Shown here: positions 1 through 12,500 of the stretch, piece after piece | Numbering within the stretch: the first letter of the stretch is position 1 | Layout: each line of letters opens with the position of its first letter | Origin: Asterochloris sp. CNOR1 | Lineage: Eukaryota > Chlorophyta > Trebouxiophyceae > Trebouxiales > Trebouxiaceae | Assembly: GCA_963969365.1 (NCBI GenBank) | Contig: OZ017756.1 | Span: 1,736,001 to 1,800,000 of the forward strand | Reading direction: 5' to 3' | DNA length: 64,000 nt | The notes under the pieces: model-generated | The model's database searches: none | What the model was told of the DNA's origin: nothing | Seen by the model: only the letters and a program-made list of their open reading frames with translations | Made by a program: the position numbers and the translations under genes

Positions 1-167
1 ATGAGCAGCTGCAGCGATCAGTAAGGAACTAGGTTCAAGGCAAAGGCCAGCAGAACAGCTGCCATGAACTCAACAGCAAATGTGGGCTCCAGGCACCGAA
101 ACCAGTCACCAGCATGCAGTTCAGGCATAGGGGGACTGCCACAAGTTGCAGGCAGCAAAATTCCTAC

Positions 168-3100
168 CTGAGCACCACTGCCCACAAAGGCACAGAACAG
201 ATTTTTGTGGGGCGGGAACCTGAAGACATCCCCATGGATGTACTTCCACCCGGTCTCATCACTGTCATCCATCACTACAGCAGAGGCAGCGTCAAGTAAG
301 GCACTGCACAGCTGCGCCATGTCTCTGCAGCACAGTCCGATGCATTGCCTCTGCCAGCAAGCTAATGGTGCAGACTCCAGTGACTTGTGTGGGGTGCCAA
401 GCTGCAGGGCAGCCTTCCGATTGCCTGTGTACTGTTGCAGGCCATGTTCCTGCTGCTGCTGCTGATGGCAGGTACGCTTGCTGGCCTGCTGATGCTGTCA
501 CAGGAGCCATCAGACAAGCCAACAGAGGACACCCACCTTCATCATCTCTGGTGTATTTGACAAAGTCATTCTTGAGCACACGCATGAGGATGGTGGCCAG
601 GAACCCCGTGAGCAGCAGCACTGTGACACAGGAGTTGATGATGCTGAACCAATGGATCTGCAGGGCACAGATCCTTATGTGTCCAAACAGTCAGGTACAG
701 GCTGCACATTGCACAACATACACGGGCAACGTGCACCATGCTGTCACACTGGCGACTGCTGTGGTGGGCACCTGACTGCCCAGCACGCATAGGTCTCACT
801 ACTTCAGATTGCAGCCAGGCGGGGGCATCCTTGGGCAGATTGAGCAGGGCTTGGCCTCATGCTGTGTCAATGGAACAGGACGAACTCAGAGACCCACAAC
901 CCACTTTCAGGTGTTGGCAGGATCCAGACACCCTGCCAGCCAAGAGAAGGCAGTGTCCTGCAGTCCTCTCCGCATCTCTGAGGGAAGATCCAAGCTGTCA
1001 AGCCTCACCTCCAGGTGCTGGGGCAGAAACTGGTAGCGCCTGTACTTGTCCATGCGCTTGTCAAAGGTGACTTCTGTCTCCTTCCACTTGACTGAATAGG
1101 TGAAGTCCACGGGGACTGTTGCGCCCTCGTCCTGGCCCACCACCTGCCATGCGTGCATGAGGGCTGCTAAGTTGGAGGCATGCTACAATGCAGTCCCTGC
1201 ACTACCAAACAGTTTCAGGGGACCAGTGGCGCTCTTATCCTGGGGCCCCCTACCAACATGTGGGCTGTTGAGCTTTGAGAAGCCGTGCCCCTGCAGTTGT
1301 GGGTCTCAAGTGGGGGGCCAGCTACCTGCCACACTGCCACACTCAGGACAGACAGCTCGCCGTGCACAGCTCAGTGGCAAGTGGTGAGGGATGTGCAGGG
1401 CTCAGCAAGCATGACTGGCAGAGGCATGACATGGCAGAGGTGCACAGTCTGGCTGGCTCTTGCTATTGATAGCCCACACCAAGCCAAGTCTGCTTGCAGC
1501 AAGATCTCCCCTTCTACAGTACCTGCGCAGGATCTTTGCAGACGCAGCCCTCAGCAGCAAATCCAGCCTCAGAGCAGCTTATTGAAGGGTTGAAAGAACT
1601 CACCGAGGGTGATATGTCCACCACCTGTGCAGGGTCTGTTGAGACTGCCAGCTCGATGATGTAGTTGCCATTGTAGGAGACCTCGAAGTGGACGTGCGTG
1701 AAAATGAAGTACTTGAGCTCGTTCCCTGAGGCCTTGAGTAGCTTCTCCGGCTTACCAATGAACCCCCAGATCTGCGGGCAGGCACACTGACAGCATTCCA
1801 ATGTGATTTCAGTGGAGACTCAGCAGGGCCAGTGGATGAGACCTTCGCCAGTCCCCAATACCTTCGCCCGGGATGCGCGCACTTCTGCAGTAGGTGCAGA
1901 TGTAGCAAACCAAGCACTGCAGACCAGTACGCACGACAGCAGGGTGCTGTGAGGTCGCTTTGGCGCTGCATGCACTGATTTGTAACACAGACAGGCAAGT
2001 GCAGCTCACTGGGAGGTCGTCCAAGTACATCTGGAAATAGTAGTCCTTCTCGACAGCCTGCAGCCAGCCACTCTGCTGTCAGCATCCCATACAGCAGCAG
2101 CTTGAGCCGCTTCAGCGTGCGCAACCCAGAACCTGAAGCCTGCACCTGGCCACTCTGCCCTGGACCTGGTGCAGAGCTGAAGCTGACATGCCAAGGAGCT
2201 TGTGGCATGCCAGCATCCCACGAAGCGGCAGAGCTGAGTATGCGTGCGCGCCAGCAGCCAAAGCTGCACCCCGCATGGAGCAGCAGCGCTGCCTGACGGT
2301 GCATGCAAGAGGCAATCTTTGCCCGATGTGGTGTGCTAGGCAGACTGTCTGCAACCCAAGCGCCGCAACAGGCAGACCACCAGCCTGCCTGCCTGCCAGA
2401 GCTCTGTGCCCGACAGCAGTCATCTGCCCTCTGTGATCCCAAGCCGATGCAGGCAGACCCAGCTCACCTTTCTGAACTTGGCCACCTCGCTCTGTGTCAG
2501 CTGCTTGCTGCACAACACTGTGTGCTCCTTGTCCTGCTTGAAGGTGATGTCGTACAGCGTGTTGATCAGGCGATTCCCGTCCACTACCTGCAGACATGGT
2601 GTGGACAGCCAGGCTTGTGTAGGGAGTTTGAGCAGGCTGCTGGTACTCCAAATGCCAACGCCGTCTGTTGCGCTATTTGCACACATCAGAGAGCAAGAAC
2701 AAACGGACGGAGGCTGCTGGTCCTCCGTGGCTTTGGTGCAGCATGACAGCGCTGCACAGTGGGCGCATGTCAGGGTTTGCTCTCTGCCGGCTCTCCGCAA
2801 GGGCAAGCGTGGTTGCACATTGCAGAAGCATGTGGCTCTGGCACAGGCATGGGGGCAAGCCCGTGAAGCAGCAGTGAGTATGTGCCAGCACTTGCTGGCC
2901 TGCAGGTTGGGCAGTGCACATCTTGACTCAAAAGAGCTTGTGCAGATCACGCAATTCTGTGCAGAGGCAAAAATGGGTACGGTGCTGTGGACTGAACGGC
3001 TGAGTGACCTCTTGAAAATGCAATGCTAACCTCTCCGAGAGTCTCTGGCTTGTGCTCAAGGCCGTCTGGCGGCCGGCAGAATGGAAGGTCATAGTACTGA

Positions 3101-3964
3101 TATGTCTCCCTGCATGGTCGAGACTGATATGTCCATGCAGCTTAGCTTGTCCAGAGTTGCCAGCACCTTGGAAAGAGCTGTGATGCCGAGCAGCTGGCAG
3201 CTTCTGTGACGCAGGCCAGGTGCATGGGTTGATGCTGACAACAGCCTCGAACACTGAGGTGCCCAGCATGGCACGCGCTGCCAGGGGCCTACAGCTTGAC
3301 AGCATGCCCTCTGCAGGGGCGCCTGCACACAGCCCCTGGACATGTATGTACCCAACCTGACTCACGTGGGGTTGCTGAATGGCCCAACCTGCAGGGGACT
3401 GGAGACTCGTCAGCGTTTGCCAACAGCAGCACTGCAGCAGAGCACAAGCAGCCCTGGCACCCAGCATGAGGGCTCATGCCAACCACAATTGAGCACCTGG
3501 CAGGAGGCTCAAGCCAGCAGATGCAGTGGCACAGGTAGCAGCAATACCCTCATGCCAGCAGCAGCAAGTATGAACACCTGAGCACATACCTTATTTGCGT
3601 ACAACTTGATCCGGTCACCATCCTGGAATTTGTGGCCTGCAGAACAGAGCAGACATTATGCGACGGCAGGACGGTTGACAGCGCCAAGAAGCCAGTGCCA
3701 TGTGTTGCTTGGTAAGTGTCCTAAACCATCTGATAGCCCTGGGTGCTCACTGGCTAAGAGGGATCGGTGTGGCCTAACCAAGTCCTGCACATCATTCAAT
3801 GTCAAACCTCACCAGACATGACCAGCTTTGTGGTGCTTCACACCATTGTTGCAACTGGGCCATGACAGGCAGACACCAAGAAGCAGACCACTGACCTGTG
3901 ATGCTGCAGCTGCCGAATTGGCAACCAAGGCAAGCAGGCTCAGGAGAGCCAGCATGCCCTTCAT
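168..3964 (-). CDS. Transmembrane 9 superfamily protein (nonaspanin), N-terminal part
   Basis: TM9SF/EMP70 proteins are nine-pass membrane proteins of Golgi and endosomes involved in sorting of membrane cargo. Ten exons read in phase on the minus strand: 3964-3892, 3636-3590, 3388-3366 (23 nt), 3109-3031, 2587-2468, 2057-2010, 1771-1604, 1131-1009, 657-537, 274-168, together 303 codons. The start [20 protein letters not shown] is a clear signal peptide. Family motifs follow in order: [51 protein letters not shown] (joined across an intron), FTYSVKW, a first membrane helix ending in LMRVLKNDF, and [13 protein letters not shown]. The remaining helices lie beyond the left edge, so the gene is incomplete in the window. 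The exact donor of exon 1 (3892 or 3896) was chosen by phase. Identity is secure; the subfamily is not resolved. Confidence 0.93.
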
Positions 3965-4394
3965 GACTGTGAAGGACCAAGGGGTCAGAGAACCGTCATA
4001 TCTGTGCTCCAAGCTGTCGATCTGTCGATCTGGCTCCGAGCCTGCTGCCTAGCCCTTTTAACTGAATCAGGAAGCCTTCTGAACGCGTACTGATTGCCTG
4101 TTGTACATTGTTCAAAGAAACAAAAGTGCCCTCAAAGAAAGAGAAGGGACAGAAGTGTGTGAGACCTCGTTCGCCTCAGCTGGCTGGCAGGATTCGGGCC
4201 AAGTCTTGGAGGCAGCACGGTTGCATATCAGCTGGCCACATGGTTGCATACCAGCTGGCCATGTTCACCAGCGTTCATGTGCACAGCAGCACTTGGCAGC
4301 CTTTGTGATGCAGGGACAGAAGGAGGCATGCAATGTTGATGAGTGGAGTACAAATGTCAAGGCAACACTGGGATGTCTGAGCCTGATGGGCCTC
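3965..4394. other. Intergenic: upstream of TM9SF, downstream of MsrA
   Basis: 430 bp between the TM9SF start codon and the MsrA stop codon. It holds a short direct repeat (GGTTGCATA-CAGCTGGCCA type) at about 4218-4262. Open frames crossing it show no recognisable protein. It should carry the TM9SF promoter and the MsrA 3' UTR. No defined motif was found. Confidence 0.5.
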
Positions 4395-5875
4395 TCAGCC
4401 ATAACATCTGATGGGGTCGCTGCACCCCTTGGCAGGGTTTTGGGCCTTGCCAAATCGCCCACCCCTTGCCAGGTACTCCTGGTGATGTACCTCAGCACCA
4501 GCATACTTGCTGACAGGCGCCACTTCGGATACTATGGGGTCCTGCAGCACAAGGGAACATGTGTCCTGTTGGACTGCAAGAGCCAGTGCCGTAGGGCGCT
4601 CGTAAGAAGCTGACATCTCAGCGTAAGTCTGCAGCTCTGCTATCATACTGCAATCAAGACAGTCAGATTGGCCAATCTGCAGGCAGCGCTTGGTCCAGCG
4701 CTGCGCATGAGTGCCCCTCAGGCTTGCAGCTCCCCTTGGCGCCCCAGCGCCTGCTGCCTTGCCTCAGCAGCAGGAGCCCACCTTGAACTTGCTCTGGGCC
4801 CGCTTCAGAAACTTCTCAGCGATCTGCTCCTGTTCCTCGGTGTGGGTGTAGATGCCAGACCTAGCGTCAGGCAAACTTCAACTGATGGGAAGGGGCAGGC
4901 CAGGAGTTGACAGCATGCTCCAGTGCTCATGACAGAGGCCCAAGCAGCTGCTGAGTAGGCAGCCCTGCTTTTGTTAGCAGCGGCACAAAATCGCCCGAGC
5001 GACATGCAGAACATGGCAGTTTGCTGGCAGATTGTGAGATGTGTTGACGAAGCAGGCAGTGAGTGATGCCGTCAATGTAGATGTGAAGCAAACACTGAAC
5101 CCAAAGGAATTAAAAACTGCATGCCCAGGCACAGCCACCAGCAGACACTAGCTGCTTGCCTGTACTGTGAGCCAGTGTCGCCGCCTTGCCGATTCAGCGT
5201 GGTGGGGTCATGATTTTCAAGCCAAATCTCCAGAAGTTGCTCGTATGATGTCTCCTTGGGATTGTAGGTGACCTGCAGGCTGATGTTTCAGGTGGGACAG
5301 CCATGCTCAAGCAATAGACATGGCGCTGGAAACAGCACGTGAGGCAGAGGATGGGCTGATCCAGCATTGTACAGCAGCGATGCAGAGCCACATACAGCTA
5401 TTGTCAACAAGCATGCCAGCCATTGGGGCTACACCCAGACACTAGTCCTGCTGCCTCTGGGTCCCCTCACCTGGACAACTTCAGCATGGCCTGTCATGCC
5501 AGAACAGACCTGCAGAGCATCTGAGGCCACTCAGCGCAGATGAACAATGCACTCGGATGCAAGCTGAGGTAGCCCATGGACCAGGATCAGGGCCGCTGGT
5601 CTGGCTTTGCAGAGAATGAGTCAGCAATTGAGAACTTGCTTTCACCTCGTCATATGTGGGGTTGTCAGTTTCACCGTTACTGTACCCCACTGCGGTCTGC
5701 ACCACGCCTGGCACCCGCTGGAAGAGGAGCTGAGGCCCCCAGAAGCAGCCTGCAACCAGGCAGAGCCTCATGCTCAGCCATGCAGGTTCCCATCATGGAC
5801 GGCATTGCCGGGCAACATGCTCTGCAGTCTCGTGCCCTCACCTGCACCAAAGGTGGCTTGCTCCAGCTCACCCGC
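4395..5875 (-). CDS. MsrA: Peptide methionine sulfoxide reductase A
   Basis: Reduces methionine-S-sulfoxide in proteins using thioredoxin. Six exons read in phase: 5875-5842, 5749-5646, 5509-5471 (39 nt), 5272-5160, 4860-4782, 4541-4395. The catalytic box [11 protein letters not shown] is split by an intron in the Gly codon; then come [29 protein letters not shown] (the 39-nt exon), [30 protein letters not shown] and [11 protein letters not shown]. These are the usual MsrA blocks in the usual order. The intron after 5160 has a GC donor. The protein ends with a Cys near the C-terminus (IRCYG), a possible resolving residue. The first exon with the start codon and any transit peptide lies upstream of 5875 and was not found with confidence, so the 5' end given is that of the second exon. 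Confidence 0.92.
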
Positions 5876-6442
5876 CTGCACCCAGCATGAGGCTATTGTC
5901 GATGCGAGTACTGACCTGGTGCCACGGCCAGCCAGCTAAGGGCACAGCACCAAACTGCTGCTCAGTACCGCAGCACCATTTAACGCCAAGGCAAGCAGCT
6001 TGCTGCCAACAGGAGGCAGGTAAGCTGCTGGGGCAGACTGAGAGAGCCAACACCTGACTCCTTATGCAGGGTGCAGGGCAGCAGCATGGCACCCCAGCCC
6101 AAGCCAGCAGGCACGCAGGCAGGCAGGCAGGCTGACACATAGCATGACGAGCAGTCGCCTGTCGTCATCTTCTGCAGCTGCTCCAGCCCATCAGCTGGAC
6201 TGCCAGCAGGCAGGAGGGACAGGTGGCACCCACCAGCCCCTAATTTCATGATTCAAATCAGGGTGGAGGTTGGGTGGTGCCTGTTGATCCTTTTTAGGCT
6301 TGACCAGCCCTACACATTAGGCCAGGCTCTATGAGTCCTTCTCATCCGAACCCACTTCTGTGCAGTAACTAGCAGCTTAGTGCCAGCTATGGCTGGACAG
6401 CAGATGCAGCAGCACCTGCTGGCATGAGGCCTTTGTTAGTCT
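5876..6442. other. MsrA 5' end (unresolved) and FKBP 3' UTR
   Basis: 567 bp that should contain the first coding exon of MsrA, its promoter and the 3' UTR of the FKBP gene. Several short minus-strand frames beginning with Met occur near 6050-6250, including a Cys-rich one, but none joins in phase to the second MsrA exon with convincing splice sites. A GCAG-rich simple stretch lies at 6112-6132. Confidence 0.4.
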
Positions 6443-7760
6443 CTAGTCTGCTGGCTGTTTGGGGGAAGCAGCACCAACCTTCTGCAGCTTGACCAGCTCC
6501 ACATCAAAGGTCAGGCTCTGCCCAGCCAGCTCGGGATTGGCATCAATGGTGATCTGCTCATCTGTGACCTCCAGCACTTTGGCCAGCATGCCGTTGGACA
6601 GCTGCACCTGTGCCCCAACTGGGAGCTTCTCCTTGGGGGCGCTGGATGCGGGGACTTGCACAACCAGGTCGGCCCTCTTCTGCCCTGCATCGCCAGAGCG
6701 ATATTGCAGAGTAGAATGGCCTGCTGCATGCGCAACAAGGAAGCAAACTTCAGGCTAGCTGCTCTTCTGGCCTGCAGGGTTTGGAAATGAAAGGTGGCAG
6801 AGTTTGCCTGTTGCACCCATACTGGTAACAGAGCAGGTGGCTGTGGTGAGGGTCTGAAGACAGGCGCCAGCAGGTCAGTCTGACTTTGCTGTGCAATCCT
6901 GGGGAGTCTGCTGCCGCTTACCTCCCCTGCTGACTGCAAGAAAGCGCGTACTCACTGAACGCTGCCTGGCAGAGTTTCCCACTGTTTGCTGCCTGGCGCG
7001 GAGGCCCTCTTCCTGCCTCATTGTATCTTACCGTACGCTGACTCCGGGGAGATGCGCTGCTTGCGCGACCCTCCCTGCGCCAAGCCCTCCACGATCTCAG
7101 AGAAGCCCTTGATGACCCGGTTGTCGCCCACCGTGAACTCCAGGGGTTCCCTGCCTCTGCTGCTGTCAAACTGGGTTCCATCGTCAAGGGTGCCTGTGTA
7201 GTGCACCTGACAGGGGCAGGGACAACAGCAGTACTGGAAAGCCCCATGTCAAAGGGTGGTGCATCAGCAGAAAGAGCAATGCAGCATGTCTGGCAGATGG
7301 AGAGAAAAAGTGTGCAAAGCCGTTGATGGCACAGCATATGCAACAGCATTGCATTGGCATGCTCAGCCTCAAGCGACCAAGCACTGGGCCACAAAAAAGA
7401 GCTGAGAAGCGACAAGGCTAGCTAGACGGTGCATGCATGCATACCTGCACGAAGTCGCCGGGCGCTGCCACTGTCTGCTCAGCAGTGGCAGCTGCCAGGC
7501 ACACGTGTGACCTGCAGCAGCTGCGCCCTGACTGCAGCCCGTGAGCCGGCCGTAGAGCAGGTGGACGGCCTTGAAGTGCTGGTGATCTGCAGTCACAGCA
7601 TGCCTGACTGGGCTTCCAAGTGTTGCCTTCCACAGGTTTCAAGAGCTTCCCAGCACCTGTACTGCAACCGTGATGCACATAGTGCAGCAGATCTGGGCAT
7701 TGCTACCAACGTCGGTGCCATCCTGGCACCAGCAGCATTCAGTCTGCCAACCAGCAGCAT
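6443..7760 (-). CDS. FKBP-type peptidyl-prolyl isomerase, SlyD-like
   Basis: Catalyses cis-trans isomerisation of Xaa-Pro bonds. Four exons in exact phase: 7760-7657, 7511-7445, 7206-7032, 6684-6443, giving 195 residues. The first exon encodes a basic, hydroxylated N-terminus (starting MLLVGRLNAAGARMA) that looks like an organelle transit peptide. The FKBP core follows: APGDFVQ-VHYTGTLDDGTQFDSS, FTVGDNRVIKGFSE, GLAQGG, ISPESAYG, then LVVQVP. The C-terminal part (LPVGAQVQLSNGMLAKVLEV, FDVELVKLQKV) resembles the insert-in-flap layout of SlyD proteins rather than the 12-kDa FKBP. No metal-binding His/Cys tail is present. The gene is head to head with the Mpv17 gene. Plastid or mitochondrial targeting is inference. 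Confidence 0.92.
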
Positions 7761-7917
7761 CGTTCCTCACAGGTGAGATCTGCCAAGAAAGCGGTCAACT
7801 CTGTAGGTCACCGGCGCCAACTCCGGTTTCGTCTCCCGCAGCTTGCGTCCTGATCAGGGATCAAGCTTAGCAGCCTAGAATATGGGTGGCCCCAGCTGAG
7901 TCAAGGACACAGCCAAC
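7761..7917. promoter_or_regulatory. Divergent promoter region FKBP / Mpv17
   Basis: 157 bp separate the two start codons of oppositely transcribed genes, so both 5' UTRs and promoters must fit here or reach into first exons. No TATA-like element is obvious. Confidence 0.55.
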
Positions 7918-9288
7918 ATGACCGTTCTGGCCAGGAGCATTGGGCTGTGGAGACGCTATGAGGCAGCTCTACATGCAAAGCCCATGCGCACACAGATTGT
8001 GACCAGTGCAGTGCTATGGTGAGGCATCAACCTGCACTGCCAGTGCAGTGGTGCTGCCCATACAGTGGCGTGCTGTCCATCTGGTGGCTGATGCCATCTG
8101 CTGCTTGCCATGTGCTCACACAATGTCCCTCTCCACTGCAGGGGCATTGGCGATGTATGTGCTCAGCGCATAGATGGTACCAGGGTGTGTGAACGCGCAT
8201 GTAAGTCCCGATGTGGTGTGTGCTGCAGCCTCAGCCTGCTGAGCTCTTGCCCCACACCTGCAGCCCCACAACAAGCAAAGAACGCTGGCCACAGCTGGCT
8301 ATGGCGCCTGTGTGATCGGCCCTGTCGGGCACATCTTCTATGAGTGGCTAGACCGGGCTGTCAAGCACGTTTTCTTGCCTGCCACGCCTGGCTTTGTCGT
8401 GGCCAAGGTGCTCGGCGACGCACTGATATTTGGCCCTGTGCACGTGGCAGGCGAGCATTCGCAGGGTGTGCTGTGGGGGCTGTTGCTGTCAGGCCAGGCT
8501 TGCTTGTGGCCACACTACTTGGCAATGCCCTGACTTGTGCATGCAGCAGGTGATGCCCGCTGAGGCATGTCACGCTTTGCTGTGTGTTGTCAAGGTGCTT
8601 GAGATGCCCAGATGTTTTGGACCTTTGCATAGAGCAGCTGAGGAGCAGTCTGGGGCCTGTGCATGTGCAGCCGAGCTGTGTCGTAGCTCCAAGCTTTGTT
8701 GACACTCGTTCTGGTGAAGTGCAGGCTTCTTTGCCTGGATGATTAGAGCAGAAGGTGGCTCTTGGGAAGTAAGCTCAGACCACATGCTCCCACTGGCACC
8801 TGCTGCCTTGCTAGAAACACCAAACACTCTGCGACTAGTCGCTTGGCTGGTGGATTAGCATGTGAGCATGTCCTCTGGCCCTCACTCTGCAGGGCCCTCA
8901 GTGGCTGGTACCTCCACCGTAGATTGTTTGCTGCAGGATGTGGCCAAGCGCATAAAGCAGGACTTCATCCCAACCTTTGCAGCAGAGTGCACATACTGGC
9001 CCTTGATTCAGGGCACCAATTTCTATAGGGTCCCTGTGCAGCATCAGCTACTAGTGAGCAGCATACTATTGGCCAGCTCTACCATGATGCATTGTGTCTG
9101 CATTGGGCCTGCTGTTTCTTGGGTTCGTCACGATATGCACCAAGCATGACTGTCATCTGCAGGTGGTAAATCTAGCTTGCCTCGGCGACTCCACGTTTCT
9201 CAGCTGGGCAAAGGCGCAAGATGATTGGGTCAGCAAGCTTCCACTGCCTGAATCCTGGAAGCGGAAGCTGCCAGAGGACTGCCCCTGA
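7918..9288 (+). CDS. Mpv17/PMP22 family membrane protein
   Basis: Small four-helix proteins of peroxisomal, mitochondrial or plastid membranes thought to act as channels or stress factors. Five exons: 7918-8018, 8142-8176, 8244-8450, 8893-9053, 9163-9288, 209 residues. Family blocks: LWRRYEAALHAKPMRTQIV at the N-terminus, LW-GIGDVCAQ across intron 1, GPVGHIFYEWLDRAV, VVAKVLGDALIFGPV, YWPLIQGTNFYRVPVQHQ and VVNLACLGDSTFLSWAKAQ. The acceptor of exon 3 (8244) is the only one found giving an open in-phase join; a few residues there are uncertain. The donor after 8450 is GC. Intron 3 contains two decayed copies of the end of exon 3 (see repeats). It ends 251 bp from the end of the convergent kinase gene. 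Confidence 0.9.
8505..8660 (+). repeat. Two decayed copies of the Mpv17 exon 3 end in its intron
   Basis: Segments at about 8510-8560 and 8588-8655 align with the exon 3 end and donor at 8399-8466 (GGCCAAGGTGCTCGGCGACG and what follows, against GTCAAGGTGCTTGAGATGCC). They carry substitutions and small gaps and no longer read through. Confidence 0.6.
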
Positions 9289-9539
9289 CACAATAATGAC
9301 TGCATGAATGCATCAGTGACACTCAGTGCCTCCGATTTGCCCGGCCCCTTGCTGTCAGTCTCCTTTCCAATTATGTTTTGACACTGGCATCATGGACTTT
9401 AGCACAGTCAGAATCTCTCAGGTCTGCAAGCTTTCTCTTGTGCTTATAAACTGCTGCTGGCACTGTGAAGGGGCACACATGATGGCTCACTGCATCTTCA
9501 CTGGATATTTATTGGATGTTCAATGAGGTCACCGTGGAG

Positions 9540-12500
9540 CTATGCGCGCAGTCTCTTTCGGATAATGGCAGCCAGCTGGTGTGCATGGCAGCGCTCATAC
9601 TGCTTCTCCCAGCAGCTGCGCAGCACCTTCTCAACCAGCTTTGTAAGATTGCTGTCCACACCCCTCTCGGCGCACTGCTCCACAATGTCTGACAATGGCT
9701 TGGCGCCAGGCCCATCTCGGTTCTTGAACTGCACACCACAAGTCAGAGAAATGTGAAGTTGCAGCGGAGGTCACTGCTGGTGTCTGAAGACATTCCAGGT
9801 GGCTGCTAGTGCAGGCAAAAGGTGCGAGGTGTTAGTACTGTCATCAGCTGGTACCTTGGCATGCTCCACGGTAGCTGCGATGACAAGACACAGGCTGCCA
9901 CAGTACGCTGTCCCAGGGCGCACAGGATCATAGGATGCTCAAGGGAGGTCCAAGTGTGCAGCAGCCGGCAGGGGTGTGCAGTGAGCACTCAACGAGGGCC
10001 AGCGGAGGCCTGGCCCTAGAAGCAGCCACTGTTTCCAGTAAGAGTGCGCCAGATGGCGGAGCCTTGCAGCTCAGGCAGCCTGTGGTGGGTCCTCACCCAC
10101 TGCCTCTGGGCCTGCTGAACGGAAGCGCGGGACTCATGTCCAAACGGCATCCATCCGTCAACTGAGTACAGCATCTCAGCCAGCGCCACCCCCAGGCACC
10201 ACACATCGGCGCGGCTCAGGTCACCGGCTTTCAGGTCCCCTTCGATTGGGCTGCTGCCCGCTTCGACCTCGTCCAGGAACGTCAGCACCTCTGGGGCAGC
10301 ACACATGAAGGTGGCAGGGATGCTGAGCCGCAGCATCTCCTCTGCAGGCAGGGACAGACAGGACTACAGTTACGGTGCAATGGTGCAGCGCTCTGCACCA
10401 CCTCTGGGGCAGCGAACAGGAGGTGGTGGGTGCATGCCCAGCTGCCACATGCCCTCTGCAGGCAGGGGCACACAGGGCTGCAGTCGGACGCTCGCAAGCC
10501 AGCCTAGACTGGAAACGCTGCACCTCTGAGTGAAGACGGCAGGGGTGGCCAGCTGCCGCGGGTCCTCTGCAGGCAGGGCAAAGCATTGAGAGGGGTCAGT
10601 AACAACACCCTCTCACGATTGTATGGAACCACACAACCACCAGAGGTCCTCTGCAGGCAGGAGCTGCAGTCTCGGCTCGCAGCGGCAGACCTCTTAGCGG
10701 CAGCAGGCCTAGCGTTGCATGTCCTTTGCAGGAAGGAAAGCAGTCACAGCAAAAACAAAGCAACCAACCAAAGCCCCAGCCAGCATTGAGGCTGCAGCCA
10801 TGGCTCAGCAGATCGCCTGCAGGCCCCAGTCTTGACCTGCCTTTGCAAGACCTGGCTGCACACAGTGCAGGCTCCAACATTGCGAGGGACGTGATGCAGG
10901 CAGACTTACACACTGCCTGCTTACCTGTGTCGTCGGAGAACCACCCCTCAAAGCAGTCGATAAGGACTGGGTGGCAGCCCCCGTCATCTGGGCTGATCAG
11001 CACATTGTCCACCTTGAAGTCCACTCCATGGAACTTCCTGCGTTCGAGGGATGCCAGGGTCTGCAGGCAGCACTGGAGTGGTGGTGCAAGTGCGGCATGA
11101 GGCAAACATTGGCTACAACGACCTCCAGGGCTGCGAGGCTGGTATGCAGGCCGCAGCAGAGGGTCAAGACCACAGCACCATGGGGGGCGTCGTGCCAGCT
11201 CTCAGGCCCTGCAGCAGGCCCATGCAGCCAGGCAGAACCCCATGTCTTGTATTGTCATGCAGCATAGACAGCCTGCCGTCTGGTATCAGCAGGGAAGTGA
11301 GAAATACGGCATTGAGTCTGGAGGGCTGCAGGCTGGGCAGGGCCAGGCGCCTATGCAGGCCAGGAGGTGGTGCTTCAGCCATCAGGCTGCCCCAGCTCAG
11401 CTACAGGCACGCACCACAGGCCAGCCAGAGCCCACATGACAAGGCAGCAAGGTCACTCTGCAGGCCAAGCGCTGCTGTGCATGCCTGCCCACCTTGACCA
11501 CACACCAGATGCATTGGAAACTGCTGCAGATGGACCACCCTGCTCACTCTGGTCACCCTGTCATGAGGCTCTCTGGTGCCTGTTTACACACCCTGGCCAC
11601 ATGCAGGAGTGTGCGCAGCAACACCACTTTTGTGGCAGAGCATGCCTGAGCCTGCATGCTCATCTCGACCACACAGCAGAAGTAGCGGCAACGCCGCTCT
11701 GCAGATGGAGCCTGCCTGCTCACCTTGACCACACCGCAGCACAGCCATCCTGGTGGAACATTCTGTGAATGCCTGCTCACCTTGAATGCTGCAACATGTG
11801 CAAAACTGCTGTGCATACTGGACGTTCCTGGGCCCACCAGCGCTCGCCACATGGCAGATGGAGCACCCATGCCACCGTGCCGATGACCTCACCTGGGCCA
11901 CCTGGCAGATGATGGAGAGGCACAGCCTGAGGAAGTGCTCATAGCCATCTGGGTACCTCTCCATCCTCTGCTGCCGCACCCACTGCTGAAGCGTCTGCGT
12001 GCCCGCAACACTGCAGGTCAGCGGAGATCAGAGAGGGGTTGAGTGCTTTGTATTCAGCATATGCCTGAAACCAGCTTCTGGGTTGCCATATACACAACAG
12101 CCAGGGGCTTGCAGATTCAGGCGGCCAAGGCAAAAGAATCACTGCTCCACCGCTTTAGCTGGCAGGCTGCAGCATACAGGTGCAGGCGGACCACTGATGG
12201 CCTGTTTTAGCTGGCTGGTGGCAGCAGCACATGCAGCCAGGCGCGGCAATCCTGGGTTTTTCTTGCCGGCTGCCACCAGCAGCACGTAGCAACAGTGACA
12301 ACAGCTGGCGGCTGGGGTCCAGGCAAACCTGCGAATACATTCAGTGGCATAGCACAAGCCCCCAAACCCTACAGCGGTCACATGTATGGGGTCCAAAGAC
12401 CCAATGTGACCATCATCATGCGGTCACCTGCACAGTGCTGCACACCAGCATAGACTGCCACCCCACCTACCTCATCACGATCATGAGCCGCATCCGCTCG

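Noticed and set aside
2112-2651. Long minus-strand frame (179 codons) inside the TM9SF gene
   Set aside because: It overlaps real TM9SF exons in another frame and is low in complexity (Ala, Gln, Cys, His); a shadow frame in GC-rich DNA.
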